NCBI GenBank assembly: GCA_000526575.1
Contig: JAGI01000003.1
Coordinates: 556,125-620,124 of the forward strand
Direction of reading: 5' to 3'
Source: Clostridium sp. 12(A)
Lineage (GTDB): Bacteria > Bacillota > Clostridia > Lachnospirales > Lachnospiraceae
Length of the DNA stretch: 64,000 bases
Shown here: positions 29,030 to 38,206 of the stretch, piece by piece
Position numbering within the stretch: position 1 is the stretch's first letter
How the letters are laid out: each line of letters begins with the position of its first letter
Program-made: the position numbers and the translations under genes
Notes under the pieces: generated by a model
The model's input: only the letters and a program-made list of their open reading frames with translations
Databases searched by the model: none
What the model was told of the DNA's origin: nothing

Positions 29030-29827
29030 CTACTTCGTTATCTTTTCTTTGTTCTTATATAACTGGTAGGGACTTTTACGAAACTGATTGGGCGTCAGTC
29101 CTGTGATTTTCTTAAACTGGCGAAAAAAATGTTCCATATTGCTGTAGCCGCATAATGTTACAATTTCCGCAATGGTATAATTGTGATACACCAGATATTT
29201 TTTTGCAAGGTTAATCCGGCTGTTTATCACGTCATTCATGCAGGAAACGCCGAAGGTGCTTTTATAGATATCTTCCAGGTAACCAACGCTGATATTTAAC
29301 ATCTCAGCCATTTTGGATACGGTCCACTCTTTGTTTGGGTTATGGTAAATGTCTAATTTTAATTCATTTAAGTCATGAAACAGCGGGGATACCGCTTTAT
29401 AATTATATGATTCCAGCAGCTTGTTAAACAGGATCCGAAGCAAATGATCCACGGAGATATCTTTAAAATTATTGTTTAAGACATGCTCTGTTACAAGCAG
29501 CTTATAGATATTATGGCAATAGGCCGGATCGTGAATGACAAAGGGAACTCCACAGGGAAGGGGTGCCGTGGTCACATAGGATTCATCGGTATAAAAACGA
29601 ATCCAGTCATTGGCATAGCTTTCTGCGCACGCGCGATAATAAATCTTCTGCCCTGGCCGATAGAGTATGGCACAATTGGGAGGATATTTCCTGCATTCAC
29701 CGTCCACAAAAAAGACAGCAGGTGTCTGGGTCAGCAAAAGCAGCCAGCAGTCATGCCCTTTTGGGATATCAAATACAAAATCTTCTGAATGGCAAGCATC
29801 ATATTCTGCATAATCAATAAGAATCAT
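29030..29827 (-). CDS. AraC-family transcriptional regulator
   Basis: A 265-residue one-component regulator. The N-terminal ~135 residues look like a cupin ligand domain (AVFFVDGECRKYPPNCAILYRPGQ). The C-terminal AraC HTH pair spans about 165-258 (VSKMAEMLNISVGYLEDIYKSTFG, then IAEIVTLCGYSNMEHFFRQFKKITGLTPNQFRKS). It lies downstream of the operon A terminator and in the same direction. By position it is a candidate activator of the xylan operons, which carry AraC-style direct repeats. The ATG at 29827 follows CGGAGG. Confidence 0.88.
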   Translation of the reverse strand: MILIDYAEYDACHSEDFVFDIPKGHDCWLLLLTQTPAVFFVDGECRKYPPNCAILYRPGQKIYYRACAESYANDWIRFYTDESYVTTAPLPCGVPFVIHDPAYCHNIYKLLVTEHVLNNNFKDISVDHLLRILFNKLLESYNYKAVSPLFHDLNELKLDIYHNPNKEWTVSKMAEMLNISVGYLEDIYKSTFGVSCMNDVINSRINLAKKYLVYHNYTIAEIVTLCGYSNMEHFFRQFKKITGLTPNQFRKSPYQLYKNKEKITK

Positions 29828-29842
29828 GGTTTTCCTCCGTGC

Positions 29843-29863
29843 TTAAATAGTCATAATTTAAGT
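29843..29863. repeat. Inverted repeat upstream of the araC-type gene
   Basis: CTTAAAT and ATTTAAG flank a 7-bp centre, just before the ribosome site. It could be an operator or a leader stem. The rest of 29828-30006 shows no gene. Confidence 0.4.
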
Positions 29864-30006
29864 CTCACTGCTTTTTTCATTCTATCATAAATCATCATTT
29901 CGTAGAAGCCATAATCATCGCGTTAGAAAAAATAGTTGTCCTGGACGTTTCTGCCTCATCTGCTTATCATTTTATGACCTCATGCTCCCGCTGATGATAA
30001 GAGCTT

Positions 30007-30067
30007 AAAAAAAGCCCCTTTTGCTGTTATCAGTCTCAAAACTGATTCCGGCAAAAGGAGCCTTTTT
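30007..30067 (-). terminator. Terminator of xylan operon A
   Basis: A long inverted repeat (AAAGCCCCTTTTGC... with ...GCAAAAGGAGCCTTT, plus an inner ATCAGT/ACTGAT) with T-runs on both strands, 20 nt past the stop of the last gene. Probably bidirectional. Confidence 0.85.
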
Positions 30068-30087
30068 CATAGGATAAAACATAGCTG

Positions 30088-31917
30088 TTATTTACTAAAT
30101 GAAGGAATGACCACCTGCATGGTAACTTCGGCCAATTCTCTGTTTAAATCTCTCTCAGGTACTAAATCAAAAACCGGCACACCATTACTGTTTATATGAA
30201 CCCGGTGCATGGCACTGCATCTGGTTCCCGACGGGGTGAGCACTGTTTCTCCATGATACATGATCATGATCGTACCGTCATAATCACAAAAGAAGGAATT
30301 GTGACCGGGTCCATACACATCATTTCTGGAATAGTAGGAAAGCACTGGTGTACTCGACTTCTTCCATGCGCCCGGGTCCAGGTAGTTACTGCCCCTTGGA
30401 ATACTGAGAAGTCCAATGGCATAGGTATATCCCCCTGCTGCTCCACCGGAATACGTCAGATACACAGCATCATCTGTAACCAAAGGATAAGGGCCTTCGT
30501 TATTTATGGTTCCCTGAATATTTTCCCAGCCGTACAAGGGCCTTGATAACAGCACCGGGTCACTGGTCAATATGGTTGGATTTCTTTCATCCACGGTTGC
30601 TATATAGAGCATGGAGCCGGTATCCAGGGGAGTGCCAATTCCTTTTCGGTAGGACCAGACAACACAGGAAACTTTGTCTGCCTGAAAATACGTCATATCC
30701 AGAGTAATTCCGTCCTGGGTGAGAGGGCTTCCATCGGATCTCTTCACCCGAACTGGCTCTTCCCAGTCTTTCGCTCTTAGTATCTCTCCTCCTTTTTTCA
30801 ACTTCATCATATGACACTGAGGTCCCCATGCCTTACCGCCAAGGGCAAAAAGCAAATATAGCTCTTCCCCGATTACATGAAACTCGGGTGCCCAAAAGGT
30901 CTGGACATAACCTTTTTCTTCATTATAATCCAGTATGATACGCTCTTCATATCCTGGTGAAAACAAGCCCTTTATGGTGCTTGATTCCCTGACATAGATT
31001 CCAATATCATTTTTGTTGTCGTTGGTCGCTACATAATAATACTTCCCATTCCAGGGTAAAATCACAGGATCCGCATAGCCAGAGGCAAGAGGGAACTGGT
31101 ATTCTTCCTGTATCACTCTGCCTTTTACGCGGTAAGTCCCTGGCTTCCTATCATCAATTCCACTGACGTCCCAGAGAACATTCTTTTCTCTTGTGGAACC
31201 ATCGGTATAGATGGCAATTGCCTTTACTTCTTCTATTTGCCGCTTTGAGGGGACACATACGCTCTCCGGAATGCGAATTTCTTCATTAAAGAGAGGAATC
31301 CACCGTAACTTGATTTCTCTTCCCTCCTCTTCCGTAACAGAAATGATATTTCCAGGAGTAATATCTGGTATACCCACTTCCGTTCGAGCCGGTTCGTATG
31401 GCTCTGACGGTTCTGGCAAAGATATGCTGTTAAAATCCTCAAGGCTTCTTAACCGGTTGCAGTAACAGGCTCCTTCCCGGCTGAACCACCGTATCACATA
31501 GGTTCCTGACTCCTCCTCATAATCACATACTGCTTGCCGGATAAATAAATCTTCATGAAGCCTTATAAGCCCTAAGAATTGAAATGCAATCAGATCCTCA
31601 GAAGTCCAGAGAAGAAGCTGCCCTCTGCTTTCCTCATCCTCATTTCCATTCTTATCGACCCTGATGGCTATGATACCAAACCCACCGTCAGCTTTATGAA
31701 AGATATAAGGATTCCTAAGCCCCTTTTCCTGAATGACGTTCCTCTCATCTACCGTAGCCAGTGGAAATAAAATGCCATAATTCTCATTCAATGGCTGAAA
31801 ATCACCCGTTCCGTCACCATAAGCAAAATGAATGCTGTTGCTCAGGGAATTGGTATAATCCTCATTGGGCTTTCTGGTATAAATCAATATTTTATTATGT
31901 AATTCCTGATTTTTCAT
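30088..31917 (-). CDS. GH43 glycosidase with N-terminal domain and Ig-like linker (paralogue 1)
   Basis: A 609-residue cytoplasmic enzyme, probably an alpha-L-arabinofuranosidase or beta-xylosidase. Residues 1-185 look like a degenerate beta-propeller-type domain. Residues about 195-275 are a bacterial Ig-like (Big_4) module (VKAIAIYTDGSTREKNVLWDVSGID...GTYRVKGRV). Residues about 280-590 are the five-bladed GH43 domain with the base in YADPVI, then WAPEFHV and the acid in NNEGPYPL. It shares this architecture with the gene at 36097. No signal peptide is seen. It is the last gene of operon A and overlaps the esterase gene by 4 nt (ATGA). Confidence 0.85.
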   Translation of the reverse strand: MKNQELHNKILIYTRKPNEDYTNSLSNSIHFAYGDGTGDFQPLNENYGILFPLATVDERNVIQEKGLRNPYIFHKADGGFGIIAIRVDKNGNEDEESRGQLLLWTSEDLIAFQFLGLIRLHEDLFIRQAVCDYEEESGTYVIRWFSREGACYCNRLRSLEDFNSISLPEPSEPYEPARTEVGIPDITPGNIISVTEEEGREIKLRWIPLFNEEIRIPESVCVPSKRQIEEVKAIAIYTDGSTREKNVLWDVSGIDDRKPGTYRVKGRVIQEEYQFPLASGYADPVILPWNGKYYYVATNDNKNDIGIYVRESSTIKGLFSPGYEERIILDYNEEKGYVQTFWAPEFHVIGEELYLLFALGGKAWGPQCHMMKLKKGGEILRAKDWEEPVRVKRSDGSPLTQDGITLDMTYFQADKVSCVVWSYRKGIGTPLDTGSMLYIATVDERNPTILTSDPVLLSRPLYGWENIQGTINNEGPYPLVTDDAVYLTYSGGAAGGYTYAIGLLSIPRGSNYLDPGAWKKSSTPVLSYYSRNDVYGPGHNSFFCDYDGTIMIMYHGETVLTPSGTRCSAMHRVHINSNGVPVFDLVPERDLNRELAEVTMQVVIPSFSK

Positions 31918-33452
31918 TGAATTCCCTCATTTTGTCCCTTTTTAAAATACTCCTTTAACAGAAACTTCATGATTTCTTCCGGCTCTTTCTTAACAAATTC
32001 AGCGGTTTCCCCAAAATACATTCCGTAGGGAGCATCTGATTCATATGGAGCCCAATGGGGCATTTCCTCCCCATCTGCATCCGTTCCGTTTGGATCCCCG
32101 GAGCGGATAAAATTAGCCCAGTAGTTACACATGAGCCTGGCAAGGTCGTAATGCTTTCCCGTAAATGGCCTCCAGCACTTAGCCAGTGTTTCAAAAAAGA
32201 ACCAAAGGTCCACGGAATGAAAGGTTCCCGGATTATCCCAGCCAGGAATCTGGGCATCAAAGTTGTAATAATAAACAGGTTCTTTATTACCAGAATTCGA
32301 GTTTGCCTGGGCTATGATTCGGTTTGCGTGTTCTACCATTCTTACCGAAGCCTTTTGTTTCATTTCCTCTAAGTTGCCGGAATCGGACTTGCAGATAGAA
32401 AGAAATTCTTCCCCGTCGCTGCCAAATAAAGAGAACGCCAGCTGACGAAGTTCCTCTATGCTACCCACCTGTGGTGCGGCGTGAAACTCGTCAGAGGTAT
32501 GACCAAAGAGCAAGGGAACCATAAGACGCTTATTTTGAACCATCAGATCAAATGCGTAACCCGTACTAAACACATCATCAACAGCAGGCAGCCAGAACTT
32601 ATTATATTGAAGCCCTTTGCGGTTTACATACTCAGCATCAAACTTACGGGCTTCCTCTAAGGTGGAAACACCTAACAGCTCAAAGAATTTTACCCCTTCC
32701 TCCTCTGCCTCGGATAAGGTCAAACGGTCATTGAATAAGATGGTTCCAGGATAAAGCTCGGTAAACATTCCGCTTTCAATGATTGCCTTTTGAAAAAGTC
32801 CTTCATTCTCTTGGCACGTCAATTGTCTTAAAACGCTGCCGCCTCCCGCTGACTGACCTCCTATGGTGATGTTATCCGGGTCCCCTCCAAAGGAGGCTAT
32901 GTTACGTTTCACCCAACGGGTACCGGCCTGCTGATCCAAAAGGCCAAAGTTTGCCGGCGCCTCCGGTGCTTCCCTGGTTATATCCGGGTGGCACAAGAAT
33001 CCAAACACATTCAAACGGTAATTGACCGTTACTACCACAATTCCCCGGCGGGCAAGACGCTCTCCGTCAAATTCCATCTCAGCCGTATTGCCAACCTGAT
33101 AACCTCCGCCAAAATACCATACAAATACAGGGAGTTTGTCATCAGCGCTCAAGGCAGGCGTCCAGACATTTAAGTACAAGCAATCCTCACTCATTGGCAC
33201 ATCCGGGTCTACGGCCCATTCTCTGGTATAAAGATTATCCTTGTCAACGCCCACCGGGGCCTGCATGGATATGGGGGCGAATTCAAATGCTTTTAATTCA
33301 CCGGACCAATCCTCTGCAGGCTGGGGGGCACGAAAACGGTTCTTGCCGATTGGCGGTGCTGCAAAGGGAATCCCTTTAAAGCTTGTAATACGAGGATCGG
33401 CCGCCGGCAATCCCCGTATCCTACCATTTTCAGTTGTCACTGCTCGAATCAT
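31914..33452 (-). CDS. Type B carboxylesterase
   Basis: An alpha/beta hydrolase of 512 residues. The nucleophile is Ser201 in GGQSAGGGS. The oxyanion region is WYFGGGYQVG. The acid is in HTSDEFH and the His in GTFHSVDLW. No signal peptide, so it acts inside the cell. Next to xylan enzymes it likely removes acyl groups (acetyl or phenolic) from imported oligosaccharides, which is inference from context. It starts at an ATG 31 nt after the preceding esterase. Confidence 0.85.
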   Translation of the reverse strand: MIRAVTTENGRIRGLPAADPRITSFKGIPFAAPPIGKNRFRAPQPAEDWSGELKAFEFAPISMQAPVGVDKDNLYTREWAVDPDVPMSEDCLYLNVWTPALSADDKLPVFVWYFGGGYQVGNTAEMEFDGERLARRGIVVVTVNYRLNVFGFLCHPDITREAPEAPANFGLLDQQAGTRWVKRNIASFGGDPDNITIGGQSAGGGSVLRQLTCQENEGLFQKAIIESGMFTELYPGTILFNDRLTLSEAEEEGVKFFELLGVSTLEEARKFDAEYVNRKGLQYNKFWLPAVDDVFSTGYAFDLMVQNKRLMVPLLFGHTSDEFHAAPQVGSIEELRQLAFSLFGSDGEEFLSICKSDSGNLEEMKQKASVRMVEHANRIIAQANSNSGNKEPVYYYNFDAQIPGWDNPGTFHSVDLWFFFETLAKCWRPFTGKHYDLARLMCNYWANFIRSGDPNGTDADGEEMPHWAPYESDAPYGMYFGETAEFVKKEPEEIMKFLLKEYFKKGQNEGIQ

Positions 33453-33483
33453 AATCTACATCTCCTTTACGAAGACTACATGG

Positions 33484-34573
33484 TTACCAGTTTCGTCCAT
33501 TGATGGTGGTACTGACTTTGTAAGGATTGGAATGAGGCATTACATTTTCAAAGGATAACCGAAGGAAATTATAGGCTGCGTTATTCCAAACATTGAAGTC
33601 ATGGTCACCGCTCTTAACCAGGACTCTGTAATCATCCTTTAGATTGTTTCCTGCTGTACTGGAAAGGTTATTGACAGCTCTTAAATAGCCATCCCGGTAG
33701 GCAATGGAATCGGCATCGCCGCAGGTCAGATATAGAACATTTAACGGGCGACCGCTGCTTGCAATGCTTCCTCCCAGAATCTTTCCGTCACTGGAGGTAG
33801 GAGCATTGGAAAATCCACCGGCAAATGCGAATAAATCCAGCATGCCAGGAGCCTTTACTGTTTGAGACAGGCCATTGTTCCACTCACTTTTTTTACCTGT
33901 GACCACGGAGGAGTCGCAGCGATAGCCGCCAAGAGCCATATTAAGGGTCTGCATTCCACCCATGGAAAGACCAGCAATCGCCCTGTGAAGACGGTTGTTC
34001 GCCACTCCATTTTGGGATTTGTCCCTGATATCTGCTTTGGTATTGAATTCTGATTCAATGAAGGGAATCAGATCGTATCTCATTTCATAATCAAAGTAAT
34101 AAAAGCCCAGCATGTTGGTTCCATCGGCATTAAAGGAACGGTCCGTCCAGTCGTGGGAGCTTCTGCCTTCCGGGAATACAACGATAAGCGGATTGATGTC
34201 GCCTTTTGCAATCATATTGTCAAGAAGATTGCAGATGTTGTACTGATTGTCTGTTCTGCCGTTGTCTGAAAGCCACTCATAAGAATTTCCGCCTACTCCA
34301 TGGAGTAAGTATAATACATCATATTTCTTATCCTTTTGGTTTTTATTGTAGCCAGCCGGCAGATAGACATTGCATTTTTTTTCTGATTGCCGATCCGCTT
34401 ACGGTATCCCTTCCTGCTTCATTCTTACTGATATTCTGATTGGTTACAAGCTGACGGGACTGGTTGATATAATTTCTCACATCGTAGGAAACTTCTGTTA
34501 ACGTCCCCCGCCGTCCCTGCTCTACCGCCCTTTTATATTCATAAGGTAACATTACTACATTGCTGTTATTCAT
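33484..34573 (-). pseudogene. CE1-type esterase gene with a frameshift at an A8 run
   Basis: An esterase D/feruloyl or acetyl-xylan esterase-like protein split between two frames. The first frame (34573 to about 34382) ends ...SGSAIRKK. The second resumes CNVYLPAGYNKNQKDKKYDV LYLLHGVGGNS and continues with the nucleophile elbow AGLSMGGMQT and the His in SGDHDFN, to the stop at 33484. The break is at eight A on the coding strand (plus-strand T8, 34375-34382); seven would restore a protein of about 362 residues. Both halves are otherwise clean, so it could be a recent mutation, a phase-variable tract, slippage-tolerant expression or a sequencing error. AAGGAG precedes the ATG at 34573. Confidence 0.8.
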
Positions 34574-34604
34574 ACCTCATATCTCCTTTTCCATGATCAT
34601 TCCA

Positions 34605-36119
34605 TCATGATATTGCCCCCCTGATACGCTCCGGCCGAAATCCTCTGTCCGCTTTCGGGTAAATCCGTTGGATCTCAAAATAACATACTGCATTGGATGA
34701 CAAAGGAATCTCTATTTGTGCAGCATCGTCCATCACCCGAAACTGCTTCACGTTTATCTGGGGTCTGGCACAATCTAAGAGCAACTCTTTTTGCTCTTTG
34801 TTAAGGTATGCCGGGGTCCCCATATTTGTCCATGCCCTCAAAGGATTGCAGGTGCATTCATCCACCATTTTTGTGACAATCATATAGTCCCCATCGGTAA
34901 GATCCAGAGAAAATGTAAGGGCTAATTCCTTATCCTCCATCTCTTCTACGGGATTCCAGGCAACTCCACAAATGTTTTTGTCATTGTCCCTGGTCAATAC
35001 AAAATGCTCGTTTCTTGCAATGGCATTTTCCTTTAAATGCTTAAAGAAAGCAAAGGTCCAATAGGTGGGCTTTGGAATCGAACCATTGGCTAACAGTCCA
35101 AAGCATCCGGAAAATGGCGTGTAGGCAACTCCTGTTTCTTCAAAAACATCACCAAAGGTCCAATAGGAATAGGAGGCACAGACATCCCCCATCTCACTTA
35201 AAAGACGGGCGGTGTAAGCCGCATTTAGGTTGGTATCGTGGATGGGATTACGTGGCGTATAAGAGGTATTAAACTCTGTGATATGCATCTCCATGTCTTT
35301 GTACTCTGAAAAACTGTCTATGATCCTGCGGCTTTCCCTTAGTTCCTCCATAAAATCTTCTGGTCTCCTAAGCTTCTGATACTCATAATGACCAATTAAT
35401 TCTGGCGAATCCGTGGCATATGCGTGCCTTGTTACAAAATCAAGGGGCACCTTATGCTGGCTGCAATGCTCTAAAAAGCAGGTCAGCCACCTCTTATCAT
35501 CCACACCGCAGATGGCAGGACCGCCTACTCGTAAACGGGCATCGCATTCCTTCAATGCCTTTGCTGTCACTTCGTAAAGGCGAAAGTATTCATCCATGCT
35601 TGCGTCTTTCCAGAAGCCTGGCAGATTTGGTTCATTCCACACCTCAAACGGCCAGGTAACCACTTCCTCTTTGCCATACCGGTCAAAGAAATGGCTGACC
35701 AGTGCCTTAATTAAGTCCGCCCATTTGTTATAATCCATGGGCGGTGTCACATTTCCCTTCCAGTAAAATATCGTCTGCCTTCCCGATGCCAAGGCTTCCG
35801 GCATAAATCCTAATTCCACAAAGGGCTTTAAGCCCATAGAAAGATAATCATCAAAAACCAGATCAATATATGTAAAGTTATACTCTGTCTTCACTTCCCC
35901 GTCTTCCTCATAGGTGTGATAAACAGCCATATCATCGCATAATAATCCGTGTCCCCGGATATGGGAAAAATGTATCTCTTCCTGAACCTTCATAAGCTGA
36001 TCGTGGTACTCTTTTCTTAAGGCAAGGTTCATCCTTCCGGTCCCCACACAGAACAGGGCGTTATTGGTAAAGGAAGCATTGTCCTTAAGACTGACCTTAT
36101 ACTGTAACGGCTGCTTCAT
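34605..36119 (-). CDS. Beta-xylosidase (GH39)
   Basis: A cytoplasmic retaining glycosidase of 504 residues that releases xylose from xylo-oligosaccharides. The acid/base is Glu163 in FEVWNEPN and the nucleophile Glu282 in HITEFNTSY, positions close to those of Thermoanaerobacterium XynB. After the barrel (to about 345) comes the GH39 beta-sandwich. No signal peptide. The frame opens at 36155, but AAGGAG lies about 5 nt before the ATG at 36119. It overlaps the upstream GH43 gene by 23 nt, so the two are coupled. Confidence 0.9.
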   Translation of the reverse strand: MKQPLQYKVSLKDNASFTNNALFCVGTGRMNLALRKEYHDQLMKVQEEIHFSHIRGHGLLCDDMAVYHTYEEDGEVKTEYNFTYIDLVFDDYLSMGLKPFVELGFMPEALASGRQTIFYWKGNVTPPMDYNKWADLIKALVSHFFDRYGKEEVVTWPFEVWNEPNLPGFWKDASMDEYFRLYEVTAKALKECDARLRVGGPAICGVDDKRWLTCFLEHCSQHKVPLDFVTRHAYATDSPELIGHYEYQKLRRPEDFMEELRESRRIIDSFSEYKDMEMHITEFNTSYTPRNPIHDTNLNAAYTARLLSEMGDVCASYSYWTFGDVFEETGVAYTPFSGCFGLLANGSIPKPTYWTFAFFKHLKENAIARNEHFVLTRDNDKNICGVAWNPVEEMEDKELALTFSLDLTDGDYMIVTKMVDECTCNPLRAWTNMGTPAYLNKEQKELLLDCARPQINVKQFRVMDDAAQIEIPLSSNAVCYFEIQRIYPKADRGFRPERIRGAIS

Positions 36120-37956
36120 AAATCTCCTTCCCGGCATGTTCCCTTTCGGGCACATATACTTTTGTTTGCACGGCTGCCAGTTCTTTCTTTAAATCCTTGT
36201 CTTCCGTTAAATCCAACACCGGATATCCGTCTATGTCAAAATGAACCCGTCGGATTCCGGAGCTTCTCGGCTCTCCGATTCCAAACCGTGCATGGTACGC
36301 ATTCCATACGATACCGTCTTCATCCGTAACATAGGAATTGTGACCAGGACCGTATTCTCCCGGTACACTTCTGGAGGTCAAAATAGGATAATTTTCTTTT
36401 ACCCAGCTCATAGGATTCATTAAATCTGCTCCCAAATCCGCACTTAAAAGCCCTACCGTATATGTCTCATCAATCAATGCACTGGCAAAGGTCAGAAAGA
36501 TTTTCTTATTGGTCATTAAGGTGAAAGGCCCTTCATCCACAAATACATGGTTGTTTGCCCAGCCGTAATCCGGCTTTGATAGAAGGACTGGGTCCGTAAT
36601 GAGCTTCCATGGTTCCTCTGGTGATACCTTTGCAATATAAAGCCAGGAGCCCTGATCCACAGGAGTGAACTGCCTCTGGGCCCAGACTACAAACACATCT
36701 TCTCCCAGCTCAAAACAGGTCATGTCAAGGGTAATTCCGTCCTCGTATAAATAGCTTCCATCTTTTTTCAAAACCCTTACAGGCATTTCCCAGTCCTCTG
36801 CTTTGACCGGATTTCCACCTTTTTTCAGCTTCATCACATGGGACTGCTCCTTATGAAATTCCCCAGGAGTTCCTGCATGGAAGATATAAAGCTCTCCCCT
36901 TACGATGTGAAATTCCGGCGCCCATAAAAGGCCGCCTAAATGCTCATACATGTTGGTATCCAGGATTTTTATTTCCTCTGCATGAACCAGATCAGGGATA
37001 TTATCCGCTTCCCGGATATAGAGGGAATGGTTATTATCTGCATCGTTGGTAGCAATAAAGTAATACTTCCCATTCCATCTCCCAATACAGGGATCTGCTC
37101 TGTGAATAGCAATGGGATTTTCAAAATGATCCTGATGGACCCTTCCTGTGATTGGGTACACCCCCGCTCCATTCCAGTCAATGGAAGAAGTATCCCAGTC
37201 AATATTTTTACTGGAGGTTGTTCCGTCCGTATAATAAGCAGTTGCTTTTACCTTCTTTAAATCCTCGGTGCAGGAGGCCTGACACTCCGCTGGAACTTCA
37301 ATCCTGTCATTTTCAGGAACAAGAAGTTTCCCTGCCAGTCTGCGTGCGGTCTCTTTTGAAATAGAAATCACATTCCGGGGTACGATTCCCTCTATATCAG
37401 CGGTCACTTCCTCCAGGGTGAAAGATTCTGTTTTCTTTGGAGCCGAACATTCCGTCAGAGGATTTAAATCACTTGTTTTGTTCTGATAATAAGCCCCCTC
37501 ATCATCTCTAAAGCGGATGATGTATTTCATCTGAGACATATCATAATGACAGGCAATATCAGTAACAAAGGTGGCTCCTTTTAAATCAATCAGTCCCTCC
37601 TCTTTATAGTGGAGAAGATCTTTCGATGTAAAGAAAAGCACACTTCCTTTGCTGCTTTCATCCTCACTTCCATCTGCTTCTGTCCGTATGGCAAGGACGC
37701 CAAAGGTGCCATCTTTTAAATAAAAAAGATATGGTTTTTTCAAACTTTTTGCAGTTAAAGTGCCATCGGAATTATCCGTGGCTTTGGCAAATAATACTCC
37801 GGAATTGTGACCTAACGGCTGGAAATCAGCCTTGTTTTCACTCCAGGCAAGATGCATGCTGTAGGCAAGCTTTGGGGCATAGGTTGTTTCGTCCACTGGC
37901 AATCTGGTATAACAAAGTAAATAATAGGAATCCTGGTTCATTTCACTTAGCTTCAT
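36097..37956 (-). CDS. GH43 glycosidase with N-terminal domain and Ig-like linker (paralogue 2)
   Basis: First gene of operon A, about 619 residues, the same layout as the 30088 protein: N-terminal propeller-like part (MHLAWSENKADFQPLGHNSGVLFA is echoed there by IHFAYGDGTGDFQPLNENYGILFP), Big_4-like module (VKATAYYTDGTTSSKNIDWDTSSID) and GH43 with HRADPCI, WAPEFHIV and VDEGPFTL. Probably an arabinofuranosidase or xylosidase; the two paralogues may differ in linkage preference. ATG codons at 37959 and 37956 both follow AAAGGAG; the second has better spacing. No signal peptide. Confidence 0.85.
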   Translation of the reverse strand: MKLSEMNQDSYYLLCYTRLPVDETTYAPKLAYSMHLAWSENKADFQPLGHNSGVLFAKATDNSDGTLTAKSLKKPYLFYLKDGTFGVLAIRTEADGSEDESSKGSVLFFTSKDLLHYKEEGLIDLKGATFVTDIACHYDMSQMKYIIRFRDDEGAYYQNKTSDLNPLTECSAPKKTESFTLEEVTADIEGIVPRNVISISKETARRLAGKLLVPENDRIEVPAECQASCTEDLKKVKATAYYTDGTTSSKNIDWDTSSIDWNGAGVYPITGRVHQDHFENPIAIHRADPCIGRWNGKYYFIATNDADNNHSLYIREADNIPDLVHAEEIKILDTNMYEHLGGLLWAPEFHIVRGELYIFHAGTPGEFHKEQSHVMKLKKGGNPVKAEDWEMPVRVLKKDGSYLYEDGITLDMTCFELGEDVFVVWAQRQFTPVDQGSWLYIAKVSPEEPWKLITDPVLLSKPDYGWANNHVFVDEGPFTLMTNKKIFLTFASALIDETYTVGLLSADLGADLMNPMSWVKENYPILTSRSVPGEYGPGHNSYVTDEDGIVWNAYHARFGIGEPRSSGIRRVHFDIDGYPVLDLTEDKDLKKELAAVQTKVYVPEREHAGKEIYEAAVTV

Positions 37957-38045
37957 CATATCTCCTTTATCCCTGTTTCTTTATGGCGGGCCGTTTCACC
38001 GGCAATGGGAAGCGGCTTACATCAGTTAGTTACACGTATAAACAA

Positions 38046-38074
38046 ATTATAAAATATGGTACTACCTCTTACAA
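38046..38074 (-). promoter_or_regulatory. Operon A promoter
   Basis: TTGTAA (38069-38074) and TATAAT (38046-38051), 17-bp spacer, about 85 bp before the first GH43 gene. Confidence 0.7.
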
Positions 38075-38103
38075 TGACGTATCTTACCGATTCATTGACG
38101 TAT
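38075..38103. promoter_or_regulatory. Tandem AraC-type operator of operon A
   Basis: Two copies of TGACGTAT (38075-38082 and 38096-38103) repeat at exactly 21 bp, two helical turns, and the first abuts the -35 box. This is the classic layout for an AraC-family class II activator. Confidence 0.65.
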
Positions 38104-38132
38104 TCTAATATCCCTGATAAAGGAAGAAAAAG

Positions 38133-38167
38133 GTCCCAGGCAGACGAATGATACCCCTGCCTGGGAC
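38133..38167 (-). terminator. Terminator of operon B
   Basis: GTCCCAGGCAG / CTGCCTGGGAC form a perfect 11-bp stem 40 nt past the last gene of operon B, followed on the minus strand by CTTTTTCTT. Confidence 0.88.
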
Positions 38168-38206
38168 TTTCTTTTTTCATTGATTCACCAAGATCGGTGA
38201 ACTCAT

